A stretch of DNA of 64,000 nt from positions 62,001 to 126,000 of the forward strand of contig JBNKDE010000011.1 in the NCBI GenBank assembly GCA_050288105.1. Reading direction: 5' to 3'. This document shows, one piece after another, positions 1-8,431 of this stretch (position 1 is its first letter; every line of letters starts with the position of its first letter). The notes under the pieces were generated by a model. That model made no database searches, was not told the DNA's origin, and worked only from the letters and a program-made list of their open reading frames with translations. Source of the DNA: JACNJF01 sp050288105 (GTDB lineage Bacteria; Pseudomonadota; Gammaproteobacteria; GCA-001735895). Made by a program: the position numbers and the translations under genes.

Positions 1-511
1 TAGAGACTGCTCCCTTGATCGGTGACCCCGACGAAAGACCAGACACCAGACTCAAACCGAGTACTGCCATAGCAAAATATTCGGTAGGCCCAAACTTTAA
101 CGCAAATTCAGACAAGGGGATGGCGGTTAAAGCGAGCAGAAATGCGCTAATGAAAATAGCAGTCCCAGACGACACAATTGATACGCTCAGTGCAAGACCT
201 GCCTTGCCCTGCTTCGTCAGCGGGTAACCATCCCATGACGTTGCCACGGCGGCGGCGGTACCCGGTGAATTGATCAAAACCGCACTGATGGCGCCTCCGT
301 ATTCCGCAGCCGCATACAGCGCAACCAGACCTACAATCGACGCCACTGGATCCATCCCATAAGTGAAGGGTATTAGCAACGCAACGCCAAGGCTGGGGCC
401 AAGGCCTGGAATTGCACCGATCAGGTAACCGAGGAAAGCCCCAACCACTACGGCTCCCCATGCCATTGGGCTTGCAAATGCGTCAAAACCGGATAATAAA
501 TGCTCAATCAT
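1..511 (-). CDS. tctA: TctA-type tripartite tricarboxylate transporter large permease (partial)
   Basis: This is the large membrane subunit of a TTT-family secondary importer for carboxylates in the inner membrane. The visible 170 residues start MIEHLLSGF and carry the conserved TctA opening: a glycine-rich GAIPGLGPSLGVALLIPFT segment followed by AAEYGGAISAVLINSPG and a DGYPLTKQGKAG loop. The frame stays open to the window edge, so the C-terminal two thirds (the family is usually about 500 residues) lie outside. The ATG is 9 bp after the tctB stop, so the two are one operon. The substrate cannot be told from the sequence; neighbouring catabolic genes suggest an organic or aromatic acid. Confidence 0.9.
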   Translation of the reverse strand, partial: MIEHLLSGFDAFASPMAWGAVVVGAFLGYLIGAIPGLGPSLGVALLIPFTYGMDPVASIVGLVALYAAAEYGGAISAVLINSPGTAAAVATSWDGYPLTKQGKAGLALSVSIVSSGTAIFISAFLLALTAIPLSEFALKFGPTEYFAMAVLGLSLVSGLSSGSPIKGAVS

Positions 512-520
512 TTGCTGGCC

Positions 521-1039
521 TCACTGAAAATAAACATCAAGTGCAACTGCGAAAACCAGATAGATTCCAGCAGTAACTCCAAGGGATACACCAATAATGT
601 GAATCAGGCGTCGTTCGCCTGCCACAAGCATTGTGATCACGCTAAATACCGCAATGCAGATAAAGGCGCCCATTGTTTCGAATAACGCTGCCTGAGCAAT
701 CAGTATAATGGATGCAGCCAACACATAAGCCGGGCGACCGATTGTGATCATGGTCATTTGTTGTTGGCGCTTATAGCGCAAAATACTATCAAACAGATAC
801 AGCACTAACGCAAACAGTGTTCCAGCGGATAGCAAAAGCGGGAAGCCTCCGGGGCCGATATCTACCGGGTTATAGGGTTCCGGCAACTGCAGCGTCTGAT
901 AGGTATACCAGCCCACCGCAGCCAGGATGACAATGCCTAGAATGAGTTCAAAATAGAATAGCGGAAAATGTATTTCATGTTGATGGCTGACAGGCGTACG
1001 ATCTTCTGCCTCATATAGCTCTGGTATCTCTGGTATCAT
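521..1039 (-). CDS. tctB: TctB-type tripartite tricarboxylate transporter small permease
   Basis: A 172-residue small membrane subunit of a TTT transporter. After a charged cytoplasmic N-terminus it has about four hydrophobic helices (roughly residues 28-48, 65-85, 105-120 and 125-168). The motif PYNPVDIGPGGFPLLLS in the first loop is the usual TctB signature (GP-x-FP). It precedes tctA by 9 bp. No tctC binding-protein gene lies between this gene and the FadB-like gene upstream on the same strand, so the periplasmic receptor must be encoded elsewhere, possibly beyond the left edge. The 253 bp in front hold a CGGAC/GTCCG stem-loop near 1173-1189 but no convincing promoter. Confidence 0.9.
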   Translation of the reverse strand: MIPEIPELYEAEDRTPVSHQHEIHFPLFYFELILGIVILAAVGWYTYQTLQLPEPYNPVDIGPGGFPLLLSAGTLFALVLYLFDSILRYKRQQQMTMITIGRPAYVLAASIILIAQAALFETMGAFICIAVFSVITMLVAGERRLIHIIGVSLGVTAGIYLVFAVALDVYFQ

Positions 1040-1292
1040 AATTTCCTCTCTCGTATCTTGAGCCTTATAACTTATGCTTCTTTTGTCTGGCTCTTATCGT
1101 TTTTCGATACTCTGGTTTCTGACCGGACTTTTATCAAGTTAGCGGTCTTCATCTGGTATCGCTTGCTTATTTCGGACACTTGAGGTCCGTTATGGAACAT
1201 CTTGAGCGTTGCTCCACGGATGTTCAACTGAGTAAATAGTTCGTCGTCCCTACCCTATTTGTTTTGGCAATAGCTGAATTCAGGGTGGGCAT

Positions 1293-3254
1293 TCAACGTT
1301 CTGACGTCTGGGTCAGCATAAACATGGGCCCGCCACGATGACGCGGGAACCCATAACCCGTTACCATCACTACATCGATATCGTCCGCGCTTTCGGCGAT
1401 TTTTTCCTCCAGTACCGCCTGCCCCTCCTGCTGCATGACGGACAAAATACGATCGATAATATCCGCTTCAGAAAACTCAACCGGCTTGCGCCCAGCCTTA
1501 ATCCTTTCTTCTTCAATAATCTGGATAACCTCAGGATCCGGCTGTGCCTTACCATTTTCGTAGCTATACCAGCCCTTGCCTGTCTTGCGACCGAAACGCC
1601 CAGCTTCACACAGTCGGTCTGCGATATGCGCATATCTTTCAGAGGCAGGACGAATCGCGGCTCGCGCCTTACGTTGCGCCCATGCAATATCCAGCCCACT
1701 CATATCCTGAACTGCGTAGATTCCCATCGCAAAACCGAAGTTTTGCATTGCATTATCGATCTGTATGGGTGTCGCCCCTTCTTCCAGCATAAACTCACAC
1801 TCACGCCGGTAAGCCGCCATAATACGGTTGCCGATAAAGCCATCACAGACTCCCGCCACCACTGCTATCTTGCGTAGACGTTTGGCCAGCGCCGCTGCGG
1901 TTGCCAAAGCACGAGACCCAGTGGCAGCAGCGCGTACCACCTCGAGCAACTTCATAATATGTGCCGGTGAAAAGAAATGCAGCCCGACAACACGAGATGG
2001 GTGCCTGCTGGCATCTGCTATTTCGTTAATATCCAGATAAGAGGTATTGGTCGCCAGAATGGCATCCTCTGGCATAACCGCATCGAGTTTGGCAAATACT
2101 TCATGCTTCACCTGCATATCTTCGAACACGGCCTCGATGACCAGTTCACAGTCGGCCAGTTCTGCATAATCATCACCGGTGGTCAGGCGCGCCTGGGCAG
2201 ACTCAAACTCGGATTGCGAAATGACCTGACGCTTGGCACTGGCCTGCAGGGTCTGCATCACCAGGTTATGGGCAGATTCAGCCGCTTTGGCATCGCGCTC
2301 AACCAGTCGCAGCTGCGATCCTGAGATCAGTAACGCCGCTGCTATACCCGCGCCCATGGTGCCGCCACCAATTATGCCTACTCGCGATAAATCCGCTGCC
2401 TGTTCGGAAACCTCGCGTAAACTGCTCCCCGCATTGCGTTCAGCAAAAAAGATATGCCGTAAAGCGGCGGACTGGGTACCGCCCGCCAGGCGCAGAAAGC
2501 GTTCCCGTGCATCCGCCATAGCATCGGAGACTGACATGGTTTGTACGTTTTTCAATGCGGCCAGGGCTTCAAGCGGCGCAACTGCGCCACGCACACGGCT
2601 ATTTAGCTGCTTTTGTTCTGCTTCCCAGTCAATCTCTGAACCATCAATCAGTGGTTTTGCACTGCTTGACGTCGGATGACCCGCCTGTGCAAGTTTAGCT
2701 GCCAGGGCTTCTGCTTCCCCGACAAGATCCTGGTCAGCAAGTGCATCAAGTAAACCCAATTCACGCGCCCTGGCTGCGGTTATCGGTTTACCCGTGGTAA
2801 TCATTTTTATAGCTTCAGGCATAGGAATCAGGCGTGGCAGGCGCACTGTCCCACCCGCACCGGGAATGACGCCGATAGATACCTCTGGCAAACCCAGCTT
2901 TGCACTGGTATCCGCGATTCGCGCATGACAGGCCAGCGCGATTTCAAGCCCGCCACCGAGTGCGCTGCCTGAGATCGCAGCCACCCAGGGTTTGGATGAG
3001 TTTTCGATAGCATCAAGGACGGCGGGTAATTGTGGCTCTAGCGGCGGTTTTCCCAATTCACGGATATCTGCCCCGGAGACAAAGTGCTTGCCGGCCCCCA
3101 TGATCACTACCGCGTTAACCGTGTTATCGTTCTCCAGCTGTAAAACAGCATCGGCTAATCCAGCGCGAACTGACTGGTTTAACGCATTGACGGGTGGATT
3201 GTCGATAATGACATGGGCCAGTCCCGCGTTGACTTTAACTTTTACCGGTAGCAT
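1293..3254 (-). CDS. FadB-like bifunctional enoyl-CoA hydratase / 3-hydroxyacyl-CoA dehydrogenase
   Basis: A 653-residue multifunctional beta-oxidation enzyme. Residues 1-190 are a crotonase domain with both catalytic glutamates in place (GGGLEIAL near 104 and GLPEVSIGV near 124). A Rossmann domain follows with GGGTMG near 296-301, then two C-terminal 3-hydroxyacyl-CoA dehydrogenase helical domains (HFFSPAH near 425, GFIGNR near 480). It hydrates enoyl-CoA and oxidises the 3-hydroxyacyl-CoA with NAD. Length and order match the stand-alone FadB-like proteins (about 650-700 residues) rather than the fatty-acid FadB complex alpha chain. It is divergent from a beta-ketoadipyl-CoA-type thiolase 349 bp away, so a dicarboxyl-CoA substrate is likely (inference). 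The ATG start opens MLPVKVKV. Confidence 0.9.
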   Translation of the reverse strand: MLPVKVKVNAGLAHVIIDNPPVNALNQSVRAGLADAVLQLENDNTVNAVVIMGAGKHFVSGADIRELGKPPLEPQLPAVLDAIENSSKPWVAAISGSALGGGLEIALACHARIADTSAKLGLPEVSIGVIPGAGGTVRLPRLIPMPEAIKMITTGKPITAARARELGLLDALADQDLVGEAEALAAKLAQAGHPTSSSAKPLIDGSEIDWEAEQKQLNSRVRGAVAPLEALAALKNVQTMSVSDAMADARERFLRLAGGTQSAALRHIFFAERNAGSSLREVSEQAADLSRVGIIGGGTMGAGIAAALLISGSQLRLVERDAKAAESAHNLVMQTLQASAKRQVISQSEFESAQARLTTGDDYAELADCELVIEAVFEDMQVKHEVFAKLDAVMPEDAILATNTSYLDINEIADASRHPSRVVGLHFFSPAHIMKLLEVVRAAATGSRALATAAALAKRLRKIAVVAGVCDGFIGNRIMAAYRRECEFMLEEGATPIQIDNAMQNFGFAMGIYAVQDMSGLDIAWAQRKARAAIRPASERYAHIADRLCEAGRFGRKTGKGWYSYENGKAQPDPEVIQIIEEERIKAGRKPVEFSEADIIDRILSVMQQEGQAVLEEKIAESADDIDVVMVTGYGFPRHRGGPMFMLTQTSER

Positions 3255-3603
3255 TCAACTCTCCGAATAGTGCTGTTGATGTATCACTCTCGACCTGTAG
3301 TTAGCCGATGCATTTAAAGACGAAAATAATATCGGTAAAAAATACAGCCGTAACATAACAATTCATGTTTCCTGACCCAGCGAATTCTCTATACCAGTAA
3401 CTCAAGAAAATGTCGTTTAGCATATCGGCAGCTCTGCACTTCAAACCTTAAGTGAGTTCTTGCCCAACCTATGGTCAAGTGTAATAAGTTACGTACTTGA
3501 TTAGTATTCTGAACATTAATCCGCCGCTATAGCGTGATTTTTTCCGAACAGGTTAAATCCATTTCTGCTTAGCCGTAATACATAACGTCATAAGGGGTAT
3601 CAC
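3255..3603. promoter_or_regulatory. Divergent promoter region between FadB-like gene and thiolase
   Basis: This 349-bp stretch has no gene and must hold promoters for both flanking genes. An inverted repeat TCAAGT (3475-3480) / ACTTGA (3495-3500) with a 14-nt spacer lies in it. CGTAATACATAA at 3574-3585 resembles one half plus spacer of the TTAYGTAATACRTAA motif seen at the IclR and TRAP promoters. A clear ribosome site AAGGGG lies just before the thiolase ATG. Which protein binds here is unknown. Confidence 0.5.
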
Positions 3604-4812
3604 ATGAAAGAAGTCTTCATCTGCGACTATATTCGCACTCCCATAGGCCGCTTTGGCGGAGCACTTTCCTCCGTCCGGGCTGATGATCTGGGCGCGATTC
3701 CATTGAAAGCCTTACTTGAGCGTAATCCTCAACTGGATCCCGTAGCAATAGACGAAGTGATCTATGGTTGTGCCAATCAGGCTGGTGAAGATAATCGTAA
3801 CGTAGCGCGCATGTCCCTATTGCTGGCGGGACTTCCCGAGAGCGTCCCGGGAACTACCATTAATCGTTTATGTGGCTCAGGTATGGATGCAGTCATTACC
3901 GGAGCACGCGCGATTAAATCAGGCGAACTCGATCTGGTTATTGCTGGTGGAGTAGAATCCATGACTCGTGCACCTTTTGTGATGCCCAAGGCATCTAGCG
4001 CCTGGTCACGCGATAACGAGGTCTATGACACAACAATAGGATGGCGCTTTATCAATCCACTGATGAAGTCGCAATATGGCGTAGACTCAATGCCTGAAAC
4101 GGCCGAAAACGTTGCAGAGGATTTTAATATCTCGCGTGAGGATCAGGATAAATTCGCGTTACGCTCTCAACAATTAGCAGCCATTGCGATTAGCTCTGGT
4201 CGACTGGCGCGCGAAATTGTTGCCGTGACTATTCCGCAGAGAAAAGGTGACCCTATTGTTATAGATACGGATGAACACCCAAGAGCAAATACGACACTCG
4301 AAGCACTGGCCAGTCTGCGCGCACCGTTTCGTGAAGGTGGCTCTGTAACTGCTGGAAATGCGAGCGGTGTTAACGATGGTGCAGCGGCTTTAATCCTGGC
4401 CAGTGAAGCAGCGATCAAACAGTTCAATCTGACACCTGTTGCACGTATCCTGGGTGGCGCCAGTGCAGGTGTTCCACCGCGTATTATGGGGTTTGGTCCA
4501 GCACCGGCTTCAAAGAAACTGATGCAAAGATTGAATCTCAAACAGACTGATTTCGACATTATTGAACTCAATGAAGCTTTTGCATCACAGGGTCTGGCTA
4601 CCCTGCGCGATCTGGGTATCGAAGATGACGATCCACGTGTAAATCCCAATGGTGGTGCGATAGCGCTGGGTCATCCACTTGGGATGTCAGGCGCACGTTT
4701 AACCGGAACCGCGGCTATGGAACTTTTAATAAAGGGTAAACAGCGTGCACTAGCGACTATGTGTATCGGTGTTGGTCAGGGCATTGCGATTGCGATTGAT
4801 CGTTGTTTTTGA
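3604..4812 (+). CDS. Acetyl-CoA acyltransferase of the 3-oxoadipyl-CoA thiolase group
   Basis: A 402-residue thiolase that should cleave 3-oxoadipyl-CoA (or a similar 3-oxoacyl-CoA) to succinyl-CoA and acetyl-CoA. The nucleophilic cysteine lies in NRLCGSGMD (Cys90). The NEAFASQ, GGAIALGHPLGMSGAR (His) and CIGVGQG (second Cys) motifs are complete. Its N-terminus (SSVRADDLGAIPLKAL) is nearly identical to the paaJ product at 30741-31946, so the two are close paralogues. A strong AAGGGG ribosome site precedes the ATG. It stands alone, divergent from the FadB-like gene and followed by a terminator. It may be the lower-pathway thiolase for the benzoate route or a PcaF; the sequence alone does not decide. 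Confidence 0.88.
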   Translation: MKEVFICDYIRTPIGRFGGALSSVRADDLGAIPLKALLERNPQLDPVAIDEVIYGCANQAGEDNRNVARMSLLLAGLPESVPGTTINRLCGSGMDAVITGARAIKSGELDLVIAGGVESMTRAPFVMPKASSAWSRDNEVYDTTIGWRFINPLMKSQYGVDSMPETAENVAEDFNISREDQDKFALRSQQLAAIAISSGRLAREIVAVTIPQRKGDPIVIDTDEHPRANTTLEALASLRAPFREGGSVTAGNASGVNDGAAALILASEAAIKQFNLTPVARILGGASAGVPPRIMGFGPAPASKKLMQRLNLKQTDFDIIELNEAFASQGLATLRDLGIEDDDPRVNPNGGAIALGHPLGMSGARLTGTAAMELLIKGKQRALATMCIGVGQGIAIAIDRCF

Positions 4813-4923
4813 TTAACCGCATGATTTATATATAGCTTCAAGCTTCATCTATGATGGTTAGCATTAAACGACTAGCTATCGAAGTTACTCGCTAATACCT
4901 AAGATGTAGTCGTTTAAACCTGT

Positions 4924-4959
4924 CCTGACAGTCACCGGATGCAAGAGGTGACTGTCAGG
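4924..4959. terminator. Bidirectional hairpin terminator between convergent genes
   Basis: A perfect 13-bp stem CCTGACAGTCACC / GGTGACTGTCAGG with a 10-nt loop is flanked by AAAC on the left and TTTAATT on the right. It sits between the convergent thiolase and OmpA-like genes, where a terminator serving both strands is expected. The T-tract is short. Confidence 0.75.
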
Positions 4960-4970
4960 TTTAATTCATA

Positions 4971-5719
4971 TCACTTGTTGACGATCAGAACCTCGATACG
5001 TCGATTCCTTTCTCGCCCTTCTCTGGTTTCATTACTGGCAACGGGGCGGCTTTCTCCATAGCCTCTGGTGCTGATTCTATTCGATGCGAACTTACCTACT
5101 TTTTTCAGAAAATCGGTAACTGTTTGCGCGCGCTTTACCGACAACTGTTGATTGATCGCATCACCACCCGTGGAGTCGGTATGCCCCATGATGACCACTT
5201 CAGGGTTGTCGAAAACTTTTATCGCATCCATGATTTTTTCCAGCAGGCCGTAATTTTCGGAACTGATTTCACTATTGCCTACCTGGAAATTGAAAGCATG
5301 GGTTTCTAGCAGTACATTGTTTCCCTGACGGTATACATAGGCTTCATTATCGTTAAACATGCTTTGAATTTTCTTATAGCGAGCTTCAGCCTTTATACTG
5401 GCAGCCTTGTCACGCTGGTATTTTTCATCGTTGGATTCAGGTTGATTAAGCCGCTTTGAGCCAGATCATTGGCGGATTTTTTCTGTTTTGCAGCAGCCTT
5501 AAACGCGGTGTCGTAATCCTGTACTGCCTGCGCATAACCTTGCGGCGCCAGATTGGGCAGATCCAGCTTTTCAGCCTTACCAATCATTTGCTTTAATTCC
5601 TGCACGGCTGGATATTGTTTAAATATGGCTGAAGATTCCAGCTCAACTGTGTTGGTCGCGCATGCAGTCAGTATCAGAATGCTAAGTGATGCAGCAATTG
5701 TGCGAAGCGTGTTAATCAT
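4971..5719 (-). pseudogene. DUF4398/OmpA-like outer-membrane lipoprotein, frameshifted
   Basis: Two reading frames together give one protein. The first (5719 to about 5450) starts MINTLRTIAAS with a lipoprotein signal ending in the lipobox LTAC, followed by an Ala/Lys-rich helical region typical of DUF4398. The second frame (about 5460 to 4971) continues with a helical linker (QPESNDEKYQRDKAASIKAE) and a complete OmpA-like peptidoglycan-binding domain (MGHTDSTGG, RGYGESRP, NRRIEVLI). The junction lies near LAQS/RLNQPES. A single missing base would explain it. Either the gene is broken or the base is a sequencing error. The expected product anchors the outer membrane to peptidoglycan. Confidence 0.8.
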
Positions 5720-5908
5720 GGTTTTTATCCCTGTGAATGTTAAGGTGGAGAATACCTGTTCCAGGTCGCCAATATTACCGTATTGAGGCGGCTTTCTTCC
5801 GTTAAATTTGTAGTGTGAATAATTCACCTTTGAGCGCATTATCCTGGCTGATTACATCCAGCATGCTTTCTTAAAATAGAAATCGTAAGCTTGAGCTATT
5901 ATTTTGTC

Positions 5909-6592
5909 CTATTGCGTCTTTATCGTAGTAATGAAGTCACGCAGACGTGCGGCATCGAAGTGATGGCTATCTATAGAGACTCCCGTAGCAACCAGGTAAT
6001 GGCTAACGTAAGGAAGGAATTCATGTACATTTTCAGGGGTCATGCCGCTGGCAACGGCAAGTGCACTGCTGCCCAGTGCCTCTTTCATACTGATGATCTT
6101 GTCAAGATCTGGCGCGTATCCTGTCCCTGGGCCGGAAGTGGTCGCAATCATACCTAACTCAGAGACTCTTTTCGCAGCCTGCCCTGGGTTACGCTCCTCA
6201 AGCTGATACTTAAATGCTACGGAAGCGAAGATTAATGGCCCCTGCGGGTTGTCGTTAATCCATTGACTGAGTGTTAAGGCCTGTTCTGAAATACTCTCTG
6301 AGGTCACACCATGTGTGTCTGTCCATAGTGCATCAATTCCGGTTTCGACAGCGACTTCAAGCGCTTTTAATGCATCAGAACCCAGCAGGTTTATGCCGAT
6401 TGTTCTGTCAGGATATTTTTGTTTAATGATTCGAGCGGGCGCTAACAGGTCTTCGTTTTTTCCTTCGTGAGATATTAAAAACACACCATCAGCATTTTCC
6501 CGGAACACCAGATCAGCCTGGGTTAACGAGGTTTCTTCATCAAGATGGTGAATGACGGGAAGAACTTTCCTGCTGCTATTTGAGTTTTCCAT
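5909..6592 (-). CDS. BtpA/SgcQ-like TIM-barrel protein
   Basis: A 227-residue cytosolic protein predicted as a TIM barrel. Alternating strand/helix segments are visible: DGVFLISHEG, RTIGINLLG, GIDALWTDTHG, PLIFASVAF, LGMIATTSGPGTGYAP, ALAVASGMTPENV and HYLVATGVS. The TSGPGTGYAPDL turn and the closing ASGMTPENV phosphate-type loop recall the BtpA/SgcQ group, whose biochemical role is poorly known. It sits 24 bp downstream of the NnrU-like gene on the same strand, so the two may be cotranscribed. No metal or cofactor motif points to a reaction. The family name is recognised from overall pattern only. Confidence 0.6.
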   Translation of the reverse strand: MENSNSSRKVLPVIHHLDEETSLTQADLVFRENADGVFLISHEGKNEDLLAPARIIKQKYPDRTIGINLLGSDALKALEVAVETGIDALWTDTHGVTSESISEQALTLSQWINDNPQGPLIFASVAFKYQLEERNPGQAAKRVSELGMIATTSGPGTGYAPDLDKIISMKEALGSSALAVASGMTPENVHEFLPYVSHYLVATGVSIDSHHFDAARLRDFITTIKTQ

Positions 6593-6616
6593 TTCGCTGT
6601 ACCTTTTTGCCTGGAC

Positions 6617-7189
6617 TCAGACTCCGATCAACGGCATGCCCGATAAATAGATATGAAATCGAACCACCACTGCAGCAACAACGATCCCTAAAATGACAAC
6701 CCCAAATTCCTTAAATAAAGGCATCACGGGTTGAGGCTTTTGCCAGGCGCCATCCCTCTGATTAATGGTAAGCATTGATACGACGGTCCAGACTGCAATG
6801 CCTGAAAATAATATCAAAGAGCGGCTGTCTCCATTTGCCAGTAGATGTGCAAATGCCCACAGCAATACACCCGTTAATTGCGGATGACGAATAAAGCGTT
6901 TTATCCGAGAATTATTGAAATTTGCCGCTGCCATGAGGATAAATCCAATAACAACCACTAGCATTGCGATATGCCGCAAAGCGGGCTGCGGTTGGTAAAT
7001 AATTGCGGGTACCATACTGCGCCAGCCCATTATGATCAAAGCCAGGCCGAGTAAGATGCATACGGCAAACAGGCCCTGGTATGGCATTTCTCCCAGTTTT
7101 GCTGACAGAGTTTTACGTGAGTTTGGTGCCAGGGACGGAAATAGATGAACCAGTGACCAGATCAGTACACCTGCGATCAATAACATCAT
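6617..7189 (-). CDS. NnrU-family integral membrane protein
   Basis: A 190-residue inner-membrane protein with about five to six hydrophobic helices. It opens LIAGVLIWSLVHLFPSLAPNSR, which is the NnrU N-terminal signature, and has a second conserved patch RFIRHPQLTGVLLWAFAHLLANGD near residues 95-125. NnrU proteins are linked to nitric oxide and nitrite metabolism in some denitrifiers, but many carriers lack denitrification and the exact role is unknown. No nitrogen-oxide genes are nearby. The downstream neighbour is the BtpA-like gene, 24 bp away. Confidence 0.85.
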   Translation of the reverse strand: MMLLIAGVLIWSLVHLFPSLAPNSRKTLSAKLGEMPYQGLFAVCILLGLALIIMGWRSMVPAIIYQPQPALRHIAMLVVVIGFILMAAANFNNSRIKRFIRHPQLTGVLLWAFAHLLANGDSRSLILFSGIAVWTVVSMLTINQRDGAWQKPQPVMPLFKEFGVVILGIVVAAVVVRFHIYLSGMPLIGV

Positions 7190-7345
7190 AGCCTATGCCT
7201 CTAAACGGATTATCGGATTCTAAACTAAAGTTCGGAAGTTATCAGTACATTGAAACCCGCTGATCGAAAGCATCATCAATATTCCAGATACGCTCCCTCC
7301 CCTCACCGCATACAAACAACGTTGTATCGTCTTAATAATCTGATC

Positions 7346-8098
7346 TTAGAATGTGTAGATGAACCCCAGATAGATCTTGCGAACGTGTGACTTTGCGACA
7401 ATTGGACTATCAGAGATGGTTCGATCAAGCGCTGTCTGTTCAAAACGGAGTATCGAAAGTAACTGAGGATTTAGTGCGTAACCTAACATCAATGAGGGCT
7501 GAATGTTAATCGCCTGATGAGCTGTATAGGCGGGTCTACCCGTTTGAGTCTCATCAGGGTCGACGCCATGGTAATAGTCTACCAGCTCCTTGCTTTGCAG
7601 CTGGATCGCAATTGAGGGTTCAATTAACCAGCGACCTGACCGCTTTGGGTAGCTATAGCTGGTAGTGAGCTGGAAACCGCCATGAGTTCCTGAAATATCG
7701 GACAAGCCTTCCAGTTCATAACTTCCCCAGCTGTTCTGGCTTTTCAGACTGAGCCCCAATTCGAATGCTGTTTTTCGATCATGCAAACCCTCAATCATTA
7801 AATCATCATTTGCGTCAAAACCCGAAATGTAAAACTGTGCTGAGCGGCTTTGAGCGACTACACTGATTTGTTTAGAGCCGGTCTGAGACAGTTGGTATTG
7901 GATCCTTCCATTGATATAGCTGAAGCGTTCTCCCTGATAATTGATTATGGGCAAGGCACGCGTTTTTCTTTCTTCATTTAGAAATGGAGATTGACTGTTT
8001 TCTGCTACCATCCCCAGCTGCCAGGTTTCGGCAAGCAGGTTTGCGCTGACTATGGTTAAAAGGCACGGCAGGACTTTGTAGATTGTTTTGAGGTTCAT
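7346..8098 (-). CDS. MipA/OmpV-family outer-membrane protein
   Basis: A 250-residue protein with a cleavable signal peptide (MNLKTIYKVLPCLLTIVSANLLA, cut before ETWQLG). It is followed by amphipathic beta strands and ends in an aromatic residue after IYLGFIYTF, the outer-membrane assembly signal. The PIINYQGERFSYINGRIQYQL segment and the closing YLGFIYTF match MipA/OmpV proteins, some of which act as scaffolds for murein synthesis or as porin-like channels. It lies alone on its strand, facing away from the small membrane peptide and the AraC regulator. Its own promoter must lie in 8099-8290. Confidence 0.8.
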   Translation of the reverse strand: MNLKTIYKVLPCLLTIVSANLLAETWQLGMVAENSQSPFLNEERKTRALPIINYQGERFSYINGRIQYQLSQTGSKQISVVAQSRSAQFYISGFDANDDLMIEGLHDRKTAFELGLSLKSQNSWGSYELEGLSDISGTHGGFQLTTSYSYPKRSGRWLIEPSIAIQLQSKELVDYYHGVDPDETQTGRPAYTAHQAINIQPSLMLGYALNPQLLSILRFEQTALDRTISDSPIVAKSHVRKIYLGFIYTF

Positions 8099-8223
8099 TA
8101 TTGCACCTGTAAATTAACGACTGGTCCCATAGATTGGTCGATTGCTTTCAGGTGGTCGTCCGGGCGTGTAAGAAGAGATTTTCTGGTTACAACAGCTCGT
8201 GGTGAACGGTTGCCATTTTTCCC

Positions 8224-8248
8224 GACTTACAGGTCAGGACGAATTTCT
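8224..8248. repeat. Direct repeat copy 1, candidate AraC-type regulator site
   Basis: A 25-nt element with the core CAGGACGAATTT ends 44 nt before the start of the 34-residue membrane peptide. A second copy at 9650-9674, in the same orientation and 21 of 25 positions identical, precedes the CPBP protease gene. The AraC-family gene lies between the two copies, so they are its most likely binding sites (inference). Confidence 0.6.
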
Positions 8249-8292
8249 GGCACTGTGGGGCATTCTTGTGTAAACAACACAGGAATAAGATC

Positions 8293-8397
8293 ATGGCAAG
8301 ATTTTGGCTGTTTATTGCAAATAGTATTGGTATCCTGATTCTGGTTATATTACTGATCTGGATGGTCAGGTATTTTTTTGAAGTTCTTGTTGGATAG
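8293..8397 (+). CDS. Small single-pass membrane peptide (34 aa)
   Basis: A short reading frame begins ATGGCAAGA with an AGGAA ribosome site 7 nt upstream. It encodes MARFWLFIANSIGILILVIL and onward, a single hydrophobic helix (about residues 4-29) with a short FFEVLVG tail and a TAG stop. I do not recognise a family. Evidence for expression is the good ribosome site, the membrane-helix composition, the position 34 nt before the AraC regulator, and a regulatory repeat upstream shared with the CPBP gene. It could also be an untranslated leader; no homologue is known to me. Confidence 0.5.
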   Translation: MARFWLFIANSIGILILVILLIWMVRYFFEVLVG

Positions 8398-8431
8398 TGA
8401 CCAGAAGATTATGAGGCAATGAAGTTTCCCG

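Noticed and set aside
147..461. 104-codon frame on the minus strand near the left edge
   Set aside because: It is out of frame with the clear TctA sequence that runs through the same bases.
1106..1160. CGATAC/GTATCG pair upstream of tctB as a PaaX site
   Set aside because: The half-sites are 45 nt apart rather than 27-28 and share no flanking sequence with the other three sites.
1338..1877. Long open frame antisense to the FadB-like gene
   Set aside because: No ribosome site and no recognisable domain; it lies fully inside a well-supported crotonase/dehydrogenase gene on the other strand.
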